Of a stretch of DNA of 64,000 bases, positions 48,514 to 58,653 are shown piece after piece. The notes under the pieces are model-generated. The model saw only the letters and a list, made by a program, of their open reading frames with translations. It was not told the DNA's origin and searched no databases. Both the position numbers and the translations under genes were made by a program. Position 1 is the first letter of the stretch. Each line of letters opens with the position of its first letter. This DNA comes from Capsaspora owczarzaki ATCC 30864 (lineage: Eukaryota; Opisthokonta; Filasterea), in the NCBI RefSeq assembly GCF_000151315.2, contig NW_011887297.1, positions 1,031,587 through 1,095,586 on the forward strand, read 5' to 3'.

Positions 48514-48782
48514 AAACGAGGTTTGTTTTCTCTAATGCTGTAGTTTTTTTCTCTCTCTCTTTTTTTTTTTTGGTGTTTGATGTTGCTGTGCTGTGTTGTT
48601 TCTTGTTGTTGTTGAGTGTTTTTTTTTTTTTTTTTTTTTTGTTTTCGTGTAAGATCACGAGTTTGAAATCGACTGTTTTATCCCCCTTTATTCTGGAACC
48701 TATATTCCAATGCTACAGAAAGATGAAGAAGATGGGCAGACGACAGTTAGTCTAAATTCACTTTGAACCAAAGGCCTCGAAC

Positions 48783-48937
48783 ATGTCCAACTATCCTACT
48801 GCCAGTGAGTTCTGCCGTGCATTCACAATGCGCGCGCGCTTCCAGCCTGGATTTACCCCCCCCCCGCGCCCAACCCCCTCTACCAATACTGAAACTCTGC
48901 TGTGTATTGTATGCCTTGATGCTTTCGTCGTCTTCTT

Positions 48938-48973
<36 letters not shown>

Positions 48974-49838
48974 CATCGTAGTTCAACCTGGAGCAAACCG
49001 ACCTTCTGCTTCTTCGTCGTCTTCCGCAGCCGCGGCGAGGCCTGATGGAAGCTCGCGCTCGCGTGAGCTCCTGGACTCGGACGAAAACCGAACGCACTAC
49101 CCTCATTGGTACTCCGACGCGATGGATGCAGGCCCAAGCTCAATGGTCGTTGATCCCGCGGGAAGTGCGTTCAACCCGATGCACGCAACGAGAACCCGCC
49201 AGCCGTCGCCGCTGGCATCCCGCGCCCCGCCGCCGTCACCCATGTCGTTCTTCCAGCAGCAACTAACTGCGGGAGCGTTGAACTTTAGCTCTCCGCGGGG
49301 ACCTTTGGCCAGCCAGACGGGGCGAGAGCAGCCATCGCAGCTTGGCGCTCAGCGGGTGCGTTTTGGCGCCCAAAGCTCTCCAACTCTGACTGCGCTTCGC
49401 TCTGACCAGGCAGACAGAGGCGCTTCGGCTACGCCGTCGTCGTCTGCAGCGCTCCTTTCCAGCTATTCGGCGCGTGAGGCTGCACCGGGGTTTGCGGGAA
49501 GTGAAAGCCTTGCCAACTCTGAGTTTGTCCGCCGACCGGAGTCTGGGGCTGCATCTGGTGAAGCGGCTGCTGTCGATTCTGTGCTTGAAGAGCAGCAGCT
49601 TCAACGCTTTCGTGAGCTCGCCTCTTCTCTAGGTCGAGAGGGCGATCTTGAAGCGCGAGTCAGCGCGATCGAGAGTTGTCTCAGTCTCCTCGCCACTGAT
49701 TCAAAGCCGTTGTTTGGCCTGGTTGCTCGAGTGACTGCAATGGAAGAGTTTCTTGCCAAGCACTATGTCGAGTTAATTGCTCACATCGAAGCGCTGGAGC
49801 GTGAGTTGGACCTCCTTTCGAAAAACGCAAAGCCGTGA
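48783..49838 (+). CDS. Unidentified protein with C-terminal coiled coil
   Basis: I do not recognise this protein. A 22-base first exon (48783-48804, MSNYPTA) and a second exon (48982-49838) join in phase to give 292 residues. The alternative is a single uninterrupted frame of 351 residues, but the sequence between has a good GTGAGT donor, a pyrimidine-rich stretch with CTG repeats and a TCGTAG acceptor, so I prefer splicing. Most of the protein is Ser/Ala/Pro-rich and probably disordered. The last 90 or so residues form a likely helical coiled coil (EEQQLQRFRELASSLG, then AIESCLSLL and HIEALERELDLLSKN). It lies 270 bases downstream of BRR2 and 301 bases upstream of FIG4, all on the plus strand. 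Confidence 0.6.
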
Positions 49839-50139
49839 CCGGATATTCCAGTCGTGCGTCTGGGAATCGTTGTTTTTTGAGGATGCAAAGAAACCACCTT
49901 GCATGTGGTGTGCTCTATGCTCATGCCATGGCTATATCGACTTGTTGTTTCCTGTGTTAAATGACCAAAATACTAGTTCCCACTGCAAAAGCCAGCAGAC
50001 AGCCTCACAAGCAACCCAACGCAGAAGAATCCGTCCATCCATCAACAATGACCCTCCATCCATTTTTATTTTACATTTTATTCACTCGTTTTTTACTTTT
50101 GGTGTTTGGTTGCTCTTTCGGTTGGCGGAGAAGGCGGCG

Positions 50140-53100
50140 ATGGCGCACCCAACAACTCCGACTCCAACACTGACTGCCGCCGCCGCAGTGGCCGCCCCGC
50201 GCGACACCAGCCGCGGCCAGTTTGTGCTGCGGCCCACGTTCTCGCCACTCGACAAGATCATCATCTACGAAACCAAGCAGGTCAGAAAAGCGCGCGTTCT
50301 GTCTGCTGGTCGTGGTTTTGCTGTTGAGAGATGATCATCATCATCACTCACCTCTGGCTGATCCACTCCCCCTTCATGCTCACACATCACAAACACCTCG
50401 ACGGACGGACGAGCAGAAGTTCATCATCGTGGGATCCAACCAGTCCGAGACGCGGTTCCGTGTGCTCAAGGTCGATCGCTCGGATCCGTATGACATGGAC
50501 ATTATGGAGGATCTCAGCGGCACCTACGACCGCTACAGCATCCAGCAGCTGCTGGGCACCATCAACGAGAGCATGCGCCACCACGGCGGGCTGCAAAAGA
50601 CCGTCTCTGCGTTCGGCGTGCTTGGTAATGCACTCACAATCCGCGTCGTAATGCACTCTCAGCCAAATCAAATGTTTTTGGGGATTGCTCACTTTGCTTT
50701 CAACAATCTCGGCCACCGCCAGGGTTCATCCGATTTCTTGAAGGATATTACATGATTCTCATCACAAAACGGCGGAGAGTGGCGCTGATTGGAGCTCACT
50801 ACGTGTACAAGATTGAGGAAACAACCATGCTGAGCATTTGCCATCCGTCTGTCCGACTGCAGCGCCATCCGGATGAGATTCGGTGACGTTTCTTTTTTGC
50901 TGTATTGTTTACAACCGATAGTTTCTGAGGTGTTATGACCACTCACCGAGTTTACTTTTTTTTTTTTGTTAATTGTTTGTTTTTGCTTTTTTTTTTAAAA
51001 ATTGTGTTGTTCTTGTCACAGCTACCTCAAGACGTTTCAAAACGTCGATCTGTCCAGCAACTTTTACTACAGCTACACGTACGATCTCACCCACACACTT
51101 CAGTTCAACATGATGACGTACACGCGAGAGCGCTATGCAGATTCGGGTGCCGAGACCGCTGGGCAAGAAGACGACGCGACTGCTGCCTCCTCCACGGACG
51201 CCCCTGCAGCCTCCTCAGCTAAAGCTTCTGCTTCCACCAGCCAGCCACGTAAAAGTACTCCAACGACCACTGATGCCAAGAGTTCAGCAACAAGTCCGCC
51301 ATCGACACCACCCGGAGCCGAGCCCGCTTTTACGAGCTTTAAGGACCGGTTTCCGATCGAGGCTCCCAGCTTTATGCATGACTTGTTTTCTGCATCCAGT
51401 GACGACGCGACCTTCTCCTCTTCCTCCGAGAGCGAGTCTGACAACGACGACGACGATTACCTGGACCACTCCTCTGCGGACGAGAGCGAGAACCCCAAGG
51501 CTCCGCGTGGATCTTCCAGCCAAGAGATGACTGCATCTTCCGACCTCAACAAGGCTCAAGGTGACGCCGCTCCCACCAAGAGCGAGCCAGATTCAAGTGC
51601 CGCGCCGAGCGATCCGCAACCAGCGCCATCGAAGCCCTCGATTCCACCGCCGCCTCCAATGCCCCCGTTCAACGACATGTTTGTGTGGAATCACCACCTG
51701 CTGCAGCAGCTTCAGCGCCATGCCTCGCGCGACTGGATTCTTCCGATCATTCACGGATTTATTGCGCAATCCAGTACGCAGGCCACCGCTTTGTTTTTCC
51801 CGTCCCCCCCCAGGTTTGCTTTGGCTGCGAGTGCGCTCACATACTTTTCACTTGTCTGCTTGGCAGGTATCTACGTGTATGGGCATCAAGTCTATGTCAC
51901 ACTGATTGCGCGGCGATCCCGCCATTTTGCCGGAACGCGATTCCTGAAACGCGGCGCCAATGAGCATGTGAGCGCACTGTTTCGCGCGTTTGCCCCCTAC
52001 GAGTGACAGATTCTTCTTCCTTCTTACCTGCCTTTTCTCTGCTTGACTTTTTCAGGGCATGGTGGCGAATGACGTTGAGTCTGAACAAATTACATTCGAC
52101 ACGACAACTCTTGCTCATGACAGTGGCAAGTTCACGTCGTTTGTGCAAATGCGCGGCTCCATTCCTTTGTTCTGGTCGCAGGTATGGTGCTTTTGGTATT
52201 GACATGCGGGTGGTGGTGGCGATCGAGCGGCCCTTGACTTGTGTCGTCTTCTGTCCGTTTTGTTGTGAATGTTCGTGTTGCGCGTTGTTGTGCAGGACAA
52301 TTCCGGCATGATTCCCAAACCACCCATTACGAGTAAGTCCACTTTGAGTCTATTCATTTTTTTTTTGTTTCGGTTGGTTTGCTGTCTCAGCTCACCATCA
52401 CTTTCTCCCCCTTCAACAGTTGATCGAGCCGATCCGTTTTGCTCGGCCGCTGCGTTGCATTTTGACAGCTTGTTCAAACGCTATGGCACGCCCGTTGTGG
52501 TGCTCAACCTTGTCAAAGTAAGATAGCTGGTTGCTGCAGATTGGTCGAGACTCACCTTCACAACCCTTTGTTCCTCCCTGCTCCAGCGAAAGGAAAAGAA
52601 GCCTCGAGAGTCAATTCTGCACAAGGAATTCGGCGACTGTATTCAGTATCTGAATCAATTCCTGCCCAACAAGCACAAGATTGTGTACAAGGCGTGGGAC
52701 ATGGCTAAACATGCAAAAAGGTAACGCGCCTGAATTTTCGTTCAGTGAGGTCATCTTGGTCTCGTGTACTAATTGCTGGTGCTTTGCGTTGTTGTTTGTT
52801 TTTTTGGCCGTCTCTTAGCAAAAAGAGCCAACAAAACGTCATCGAGCGTCTGGAAGTCATTGCCAGCCACATCATCAACACCACTGGCTTCTTCCACGCT
52901 GGTCCGCAACTTCACTGCAACGCAATGAAGCCTGACTTGTACGTGCTGTCTGTGTGCTACGCTACGTTTTGGTGTTCCCTTTTGCCCGAACTTGTTTGTT
53001 TTTGTTTGTCGACGATTCGCTTCATCAAGCAGCTAACGTCTTCGGCTTCGGTCCGACTCTTTGGGTTTCGCAGGTGTTGCGTCGCTGGAGGCCGCCCGTA

Positions 53101-55162
53101 TCACGAAAAGTTTATTGGCAGACTCCAGCAGGGCGTGGTGCGCGTCAACTGCATTGATTGCCTCGATCGCACCAATGCTGTGGAGTTTATGATGGGCAAA
53201 AGCGCGCTGGCCCGTCAGCTCTACGCTCTGGGTGTCATCAAAAAGCCAAAGCTCAAGTTCGATTCGGACGTGGTGCGGCTGCTCACCGAGATGTACGAGG
53301 ATCACGGTGACACGATCGCCCTGCAGGTACTGTTATTTTTTTTTTGCTCTGATCATTGGTGAGGTTGGATTGAGGTTGCTGACTTTGTCCTGGGCAACTT
53401 TCCAGTATGGTGGTTCACAACTGGTCAACACCATGGAGACGTACCGCAAGATTTCCCCTTGGACTTCGCATTCACGCGACATTTTGCACACCATCCATCG
53501 CTACTACAGCAATTCGTTCACAGGTATGGACGGTGGTGGCAGGTTCTTTGCGTTTTTGCGTGCTCTGGAATGCCAGCTCACCTTGCCAACCCATCCGCAC
53601 CTTGGATTGACAATCAGATGTCGACAAGCAAGGTGCCATCAACCTCTTTTTGGGCACTTTTGTGCCCCATGCTGCTCGCCCAAGCTTGTGGGAAATCCAA
53701 TCCGACTACTATTTGCATTACCACGACCCAGCTGGTGGCTACTGGATGCCCAGTTGGCGATATCGCCATTGGTGGTCCAAGAGCAGCCTGCCTATTGGCT
53801 GGTCCGAGAAGCGCCTCCAACAGCGTCGCAAACGAAAGGAGGGTAAGTTTTTCTTGTTGTTTCGACCCCCCCCCCCAAAAAAAAAAAACAATTGGCAGCC
53901 ACCTGGATACCACCTTGCGAATGCGCCACTGGGGTCGCCATTGACGGGTAGTGGCGTTCGCGTCATTGTTTGACTTTTGCGTTGTTAGACATCTTCTTCT
54001 TGGACCAGCAAGATGACGAGTTGCTTGCCGCGCGCATGGCAGCCAAATCCAACATTCAGCGAGCCGACCGTCTGCAGTGCATGCTGGACTACTACAATCC
54101 CTCTGTTTTGACGTCGTACGACGACTTGTATGCGCATCACATCAACTCGACTCGGTAAGCGCAGGTTCCGCTCCTGAACGAACAACATTCGTACGCGTTC
54201 TTGCATCTTGACCACGACTCCTCGCTCTGATGCAGACTCCTCCACAAGACACATCCCGCCGATCCCAGTCCTTTCAAGGTGCGCGCTGCGCAACCCAAGC
54301 AAAGCATGGGGTAAGAGATCGTGCTGTCACAAGTTGAGCATGTTACGCCTTGTGGTGCCCCTCCCTCGCTCACTGTCGATGCTGTCTCAGTCTCAACCTC
54401 GGCGTTAAGAGGTGGATTGGCTATGAAAAGGAAGAAGAGCAAATGCCGCGCGTTGTCGAGAACGTGAGTCAACGCGTCTTGAAGAAGAAGGTCAAGAATG
54501 CTGCACCAGCTGTAAGTGGTTGGCTGCCCAAAACGCTGTTGGGCTTTTTGATGCTTGCACAGCGCGCGCAAAGTCCCGCTGTTTCTCACCTTCGATTCCG
54601 TTTTCCTTTTCCTTTTCCTTTTCCTTTTCCTTTTTTTCTTGGCCTTGTGCAGATTGATTCGAGCCCAGCCGCTCTGGAAAAACGATTCGGCTTGACTTCG
54701 GTCGAGGGCAAGTATGGTCGCATGTTTGAGGAGCCGACTGTCGCGGACTGCGGAACGTATGAGCGATTTGTGCGGCTGCGCGAGGACCCGTCCGTTTTGA
54801 CAACGCCGACCGTCAGAGAGGCGCGCAACGATGGCGTCGAGCCGCGTGTTGGGCTTCACACGACAAGCGTGGCCGGACTGTCCAACCTTTTGATTGACTA
54901 TCCAACTGCGTTCACCATGATTGCACCGTCAGGTAGGGTGTCCTTGTGCAACGCTCGTTGTTATGTGCTCCTGTTTTCTCGTTTGAAGGCGGCTTGCAGC
55001 AGCTAACTCTGCACATCACTCGATACCACTCAAACCCACACGTTTTTGGCAGATGTTGCATTGTACACGCAAACCGCCTCGATCGCTCACGCTGGTCCGC
55101 TGGCGCCTTCGAAAGAATCCCGAGCTCTCTACGACACGTACGAGCAGACCATGGTTTTGTAA
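50140..55162 (+). CDS. FIG4: FIG4/SAC3 polyphosphoinositide phosphatase
   Basis: Eighteen exons give 1074 residues (human 907). FIG4 dephosphorylates PI(3,5)P2 and, with VAC14 and PIKfyve, sets its level on endolysosomes. The exons are 50140-50280, 50417-50624, 50723-50882, 51022-51773, 51867-51967, 52056-52182, 52296-52332, 52420-52517, 52587-52720, 52819-52938, 53074-53326, 53406-53523, 53618-53842, 53989-54154, 54236-54310, 54392-54511, 54653-54932 and 55053-55162. Signatures include [58 protein letters not shown], the SAC catalytic loop CIDCLDRTN (CX5R), then [20 protein letters not shown] and [19 protein letters not shown] roughly 175-residue Ser/Asp/Glu-rich insertion (51135-51660) interrupts the SAC N-terminal fold and is absent from human FIG4. 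Intron 16 contains a TTTTCC hexamer repeat. Confidence 0.97.
54599..54636. repeat. (TTTTCC)n microsatellite
   Basis: Short hexamer repeat in FIG4 intron 16, within the polypyrimidine region before the acceptor. Confidence 0.8.
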
Positions 55163-55455
55163 TCGCCTCGCTTGGTACTTTTTTTTTTTGATGGCATGCG
55201 GCGCAACATTCATTGTTCCAAAGAAAGGAAAAACATGTAATGATGACAGACGGTGCAACGCGTACACCACCTCCACAACACCAAACGTGAAGCATCCAAA
55301 AGCAGATTCAAAATATACACCGAATCAATAACAAAACCACAAGATTAACAACCCCACCTCGACCAAACAAACAAACAAAAAAACCATTCAAGAAACAAAA
55401 CCCAACATTGTTAACACGAGCACTGGCTCAACAGCTCAGCAGCATGGCTGCCTTG

Positions 55456-56841
55456 TTAGAAAACAGACAGCAGTTCACCCCATACACTCACGTCCAAGTT
55501 GAGCGAGGCTCCAACAGGGAACATTTCGAGCTGCAGGGAAGTCTGTCCCGAGGGTTGTGCTGATTGTGGCGGTGGGGCCACTCGCGTCGCCGTCGCTGGT
55601 GGATGCGCCGACGGAGCAGAACTATGACTGCGGGATGCCGCCAATGTCAAATGCAAGTTCTGACGCACTTGCGGTGGAGGAGGCACGTCTTCGTCGTCGG
55701 CAGGATAAGGTCGAGTCACTCGGCTGGATTCAAGCAAAGCGGGCGGACTCGCGCAGCCCTCGGGAGTGTTGAAACCCGATCCAATGTAAGGAATGCGCGA
55801 GCAGGACGTTTGGGCCCACGTGTCATCAGTGAACAGATCACGATGCTCGATCGGAGCAGGTGTTTGAGGCCGACTCGTGTCCTCAGACACTTGGCGTTTC
55901 GCGACCGAAAACAGCATTCCGGCGGCCCACCGCGTCTGTGTGTCATAAATGCAGGCCACGGTGCGCTTGCTCAGAGCCGAGGCGCGGAGTCGCTCAACTT
56001 GCGTCTCGGTTCCAGCCTCCAAATCCGGCGCGACAGACGAAAGGATGCGTTCATTCACCAGAGATTGGGTGACGCGGTCAAAGGCAATGCAATAGGGTTG
56101 GTGAGACTCGTAGTGCGACGGAAGAGGGATGGACGGAGCGGCGGTGGAGAGAGCGGCGAAACCAGCAGACCAGTCGCGGCCAAGAGCGCTGCTGCGGTCG
56201 GGCGACAGGGCATACACGGACTTTGCGCTGTGACGGGGCATGCTATGGCTGATAGTGAGGCAGCATGGTGGCTTGGCTTCTCGATCGCACTGCGTCGAAT
56301 TTTGCTTGAGTTGCCACAGGCGCAATCCACAAACGTCGGCGTCGATGAGTCGCTGCCAGCTTTTGCACACTTGACTGCAGCGCGCAAGTGACTGTGTGTC
56401 GAGCGAGCGGAAGATGATGAAGAGCAGCTCCACTGGCAGCACTTTTGTCAAGTCGCCGACTGGGCGTTGCTTCAGGCTGTCCGGCATTGTGTCCCACGGT
56501 GCGCTCGTGCGGCCAAAGTAGCGGTCCATAATCTGCTTGCGCTGCTTGCACATTTCTGCGTCTGCAAGCTCCTTTTGCTGCGCTCGTGTCAACAACGTCG
56601 AGCCAGCAGCTGCAGTACTGGAGCTGGAGCTGGAGCTGGCGTTGCTCTGTTTCAAACGCGTCGCCTCGTCATCACCGTCCAGCTCGTCCGCCGTGAAGTT
56701 CGCCGCGCCCGCCTCGCCCGACGCGCGGAAGCTACGGTCGAACAGCGGCTCGTCGACGTCAAACCACGCCGCCGGGATTGGCCGGTGCGCGACGTCGTCC
56801 TCGTGTGCTTCGTCTTGCTGTTGCATTCGCTGTGGGCTCAT
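55456..56841 (-). CDS. F-box protein
   Basis: An open frame of 461 residues starts at the ATG at 56841. The acidic, Ser/Ala-rich N-terminus is followed by a basic helix (AQQKELADAEMCKQRKQIMD) and a clear F-box at about 134-175 (LPVELLFIIFRSLDTQSLAR, then CSQVCKSWQRLI). F-box proteins bind SKP1 and recruit substrates to an SCF ubiquitin ligase. The C-terminal 280 residues show no recognisable WD40, Kelch or LRR repeats, so the substrate is unknown. Close to the end is a good donor (GAC|GTGAGT at about 55490), so the last 15 or so residues of the open frame may be intronic and a short extra exon may follow near 55446. The gene is convergent with FIG4. Confidence 0.8.
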   Translation of the reverse strand: MSPQRMQQQDEAHEDDVAHRPIPAAWFDVDEPLFDRSFRASGEAGAANFTADELDGDDEATRLKQSNASSSSSSSTAAAGSTLLTRAQQKELADAEMCKQRKQIMDRYFGRTSAPWDTMPDSLKQRPVGDLTKVLPVELLFIIFRSLDTQSLARCSQVCKSWQRLIDADVCGLRLWQLKQNSTQCDREAKPPCCLTISHSMPRHSAKSVYALSPDRSSALGRDWSAGFAALSTAAPSIPLPSHYESHQPYCIAFDRVTQSLVNERILSSVAPDLEAGTETQVERLRASALSKRTVACIYDTQTRWAAGMLFSVAKRQVSEDTSRPQTPAPIEHRDLFTDDTWAQTSCSRIPYIGSGFNTPEGCASPPALLESSRVTRPYPADDEDVPPPPQVRQNLHLTLAASRSHSSAPSAHPPATATRVAPPPQSAQPSGQTSLQLEMFPVGASLNLDVSVWGELLSVF

Positions 56842-57836
56842 TGTGTGTGCTCCGTTCCTGTTCCTGCGCTTTCCCCCCCCCCGCGGCCAAACACGGCAGA
56901 AAACTCAGTCAGTCAGCCATACCAACATGTTCACGCAGAGTGCAACTGTCCAGCTTCACCCCAATCCAAAGTCGAAACAAACGCGAAACTCAATCCATTT
57001 TGAAATTTCGAAATTGCTGAAAATTGCGTTTCAGGTTTTTTTTTTTTCACAGCCTCTCGCTTTTGATCTCTTGCTGTCTCTCTCTCTCCCTCTCTCTCTG
57101 TCTGTCTGAGTGATCGGACGTGGCGCTTTCTACCGGCAGTCAAAGTGGCGGACGCGGTGCGCAAACGAGCGGCGCCGTAATCGACACAAAGCAGACCAGA
57201 AAAAAAAAAAAAGGAAAACAAAAAAGTTACCTTGGTTTTCTTTTTTGAAACAACGAGATTTCAGAATTCAAGAACAAAAACAAAAAAAGTTTGACTGCAC
57301 GAAAACAAACTGGATTGAAATCAAATCCATCCAAAAAGCAGATTGCTTTTGAAAACAAATCGAAATGTGACAAAGCATCATCATCGTCATCGCGCGAGGA
57401 GACTGTGTGCGCCGAATCATTCACAGCAAGTTTCAGCCAAGCGCTGCCAAATTCGCCAAGCGCGATCAATCCATCGCTGCTGAGCGAGCCAAAGCTGAAA
57501 AGACACTGCTCAGCCCTAGCCAGTTGAGCAAGCTCAAAGGGCCGTCCGCTCCTCGTCGTCAGGATGAACCGGACACAACGCAGTGATTTGTTGTTTGTTT
57601 GTTTGTTCGAAAGCGTGAAGTGTTGCCCTTGGTTCTATCATGCCGCGACCCAAATAAATTTAGCATTATTCTATGAAAAGAGCCTTTTTCTTGTCCGCAG
57701 GAGTACTACGGTGATGCATGAACGACTTCAAAGTGTAGGCAAGCGAAAACAAGTTGAACTTTTCGTTTTGCGTTTGTATCACTTTGATCAACAAGTGTCT
57801 GTTTTCTCAGTCTTCATTGTTTTGCAGTTGGCAGTC
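56842..57836. other. Intergenic region upstream of the F-box gene
   Basis: About 1 kb with a TCTC-rich simple repeat (57075-57110), several A runs and open frames that lack an ATG or any family likeness. One stretch at 57420-57586 reads as a charged peptide (KFAKRDQSIAAERAKAEKTL) ending in TGA after a possible TTCACAG acceptor. It could be the last exon of a small gene, but no first exon was found. Confidence 0.35.
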
Positions 57837-58428
57837 ATGGACCATACGACCAATCGCTCTGCTGCACCGACGCAGAGTTTTGAGAAGCAAGCAAGTAAGT
57901 CATTTTGGCGCCAGTTGTGCCGCTTTCGACCTTGAACGATTCCCCTTCACATACCATCTCGCCGTTGCGCTGCTGTGTTGGATGTTGGTCACGATGGCAG
58001 ATGTTGCAGTTGCAATGATGGATGATGGTCTCCATGGTGCTCCCAAGACAGCTCCCAGGACAGCTCCCGAGACAGCTCCAATGGCCTTGCTCTTCTGCGG
58101 CCTGGCATTCGTGTTTGCCATCTATGTCGTCTACTGCATGCGCTACGTGCCATCGACGATGGATGCCCTCTTTATCATTGCGCAGCCGCTGAGCTTTCTG
58201 CTTGTGGATGCGACCTGGAACTGGACCTACGGCAAGCCGCGGCAAGTTTCGTGTGCCGCCCTATCCGCCGCGGGGCTGGCCTACCTCGCCATCACGTACC
58301 TGTCCGCTCCCTCTGAGCCATGGATCTGGTGCGTCCTCGTTGCAAGTCAGATCGCTGGTATCGCAGTGTCCAACTGCTCCATAGCTGTGCAAGAAGAGCA
58401 AGACGATCCATACCTTCCTAAAATGTAG
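57837..58428 (+). CDS. Small multi-pass membrane protein, unidentified (model uncertain)
   Basis: I do not recognise it. The frame ending at 58428 encodes at least four hydrophobic segments: ALLFCGLAFVFAIYVVYC, DALFIIAQPLSFLLVDA, VSCAALSAAGLAYLAITYL and WIWCVLVASQIAGIAVS. The tail EEQDDPYLPKM is acidic. Two starts are plausible. One is an ATG at 57837 (MDHTTNRSAAPTQ) joined through a GTAAGT donor at 57895 to an acceptor near 58005. The other is an unspliced start at 57981 (MLVTMADVAV), which leaves an extra hydrophobic stretch just upstream unexplained. A short Thr/Ala/Pro repeat (PKTAPRTAPETAP) separates the segments. Candidate functions such as a drug/metabolite-type transporter fragment are only guesses. 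Confidence 0.45.
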
Positions 58429-58653
58429 CGACGCCGACAAAATCCCAATTCCCTCCCCCTCAATTTCTGAGTCTTTTTTTTTGCCTTTTTCCTTGGTCCC
58501 TTTTTGCATTGATGAGCAAATCGAATAGTGTGGGCTTTGAGTGAAAATCGAGAAACGGTGTTATTTAGAAAGGATATCCGCTGACAGTCACAGGACCTTT
58601 CTTCAAAGTCTTGGAAACAAATCGCCGTTTTGCATTCGCACCGATCTGAATCC

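Noticed and set aside
57227-57527. Open frames on both strands between the F-box and membrane-protein genes
   Set aside because: They need non-ATG starts, lie in A-rich sequence and match no family I recognise.
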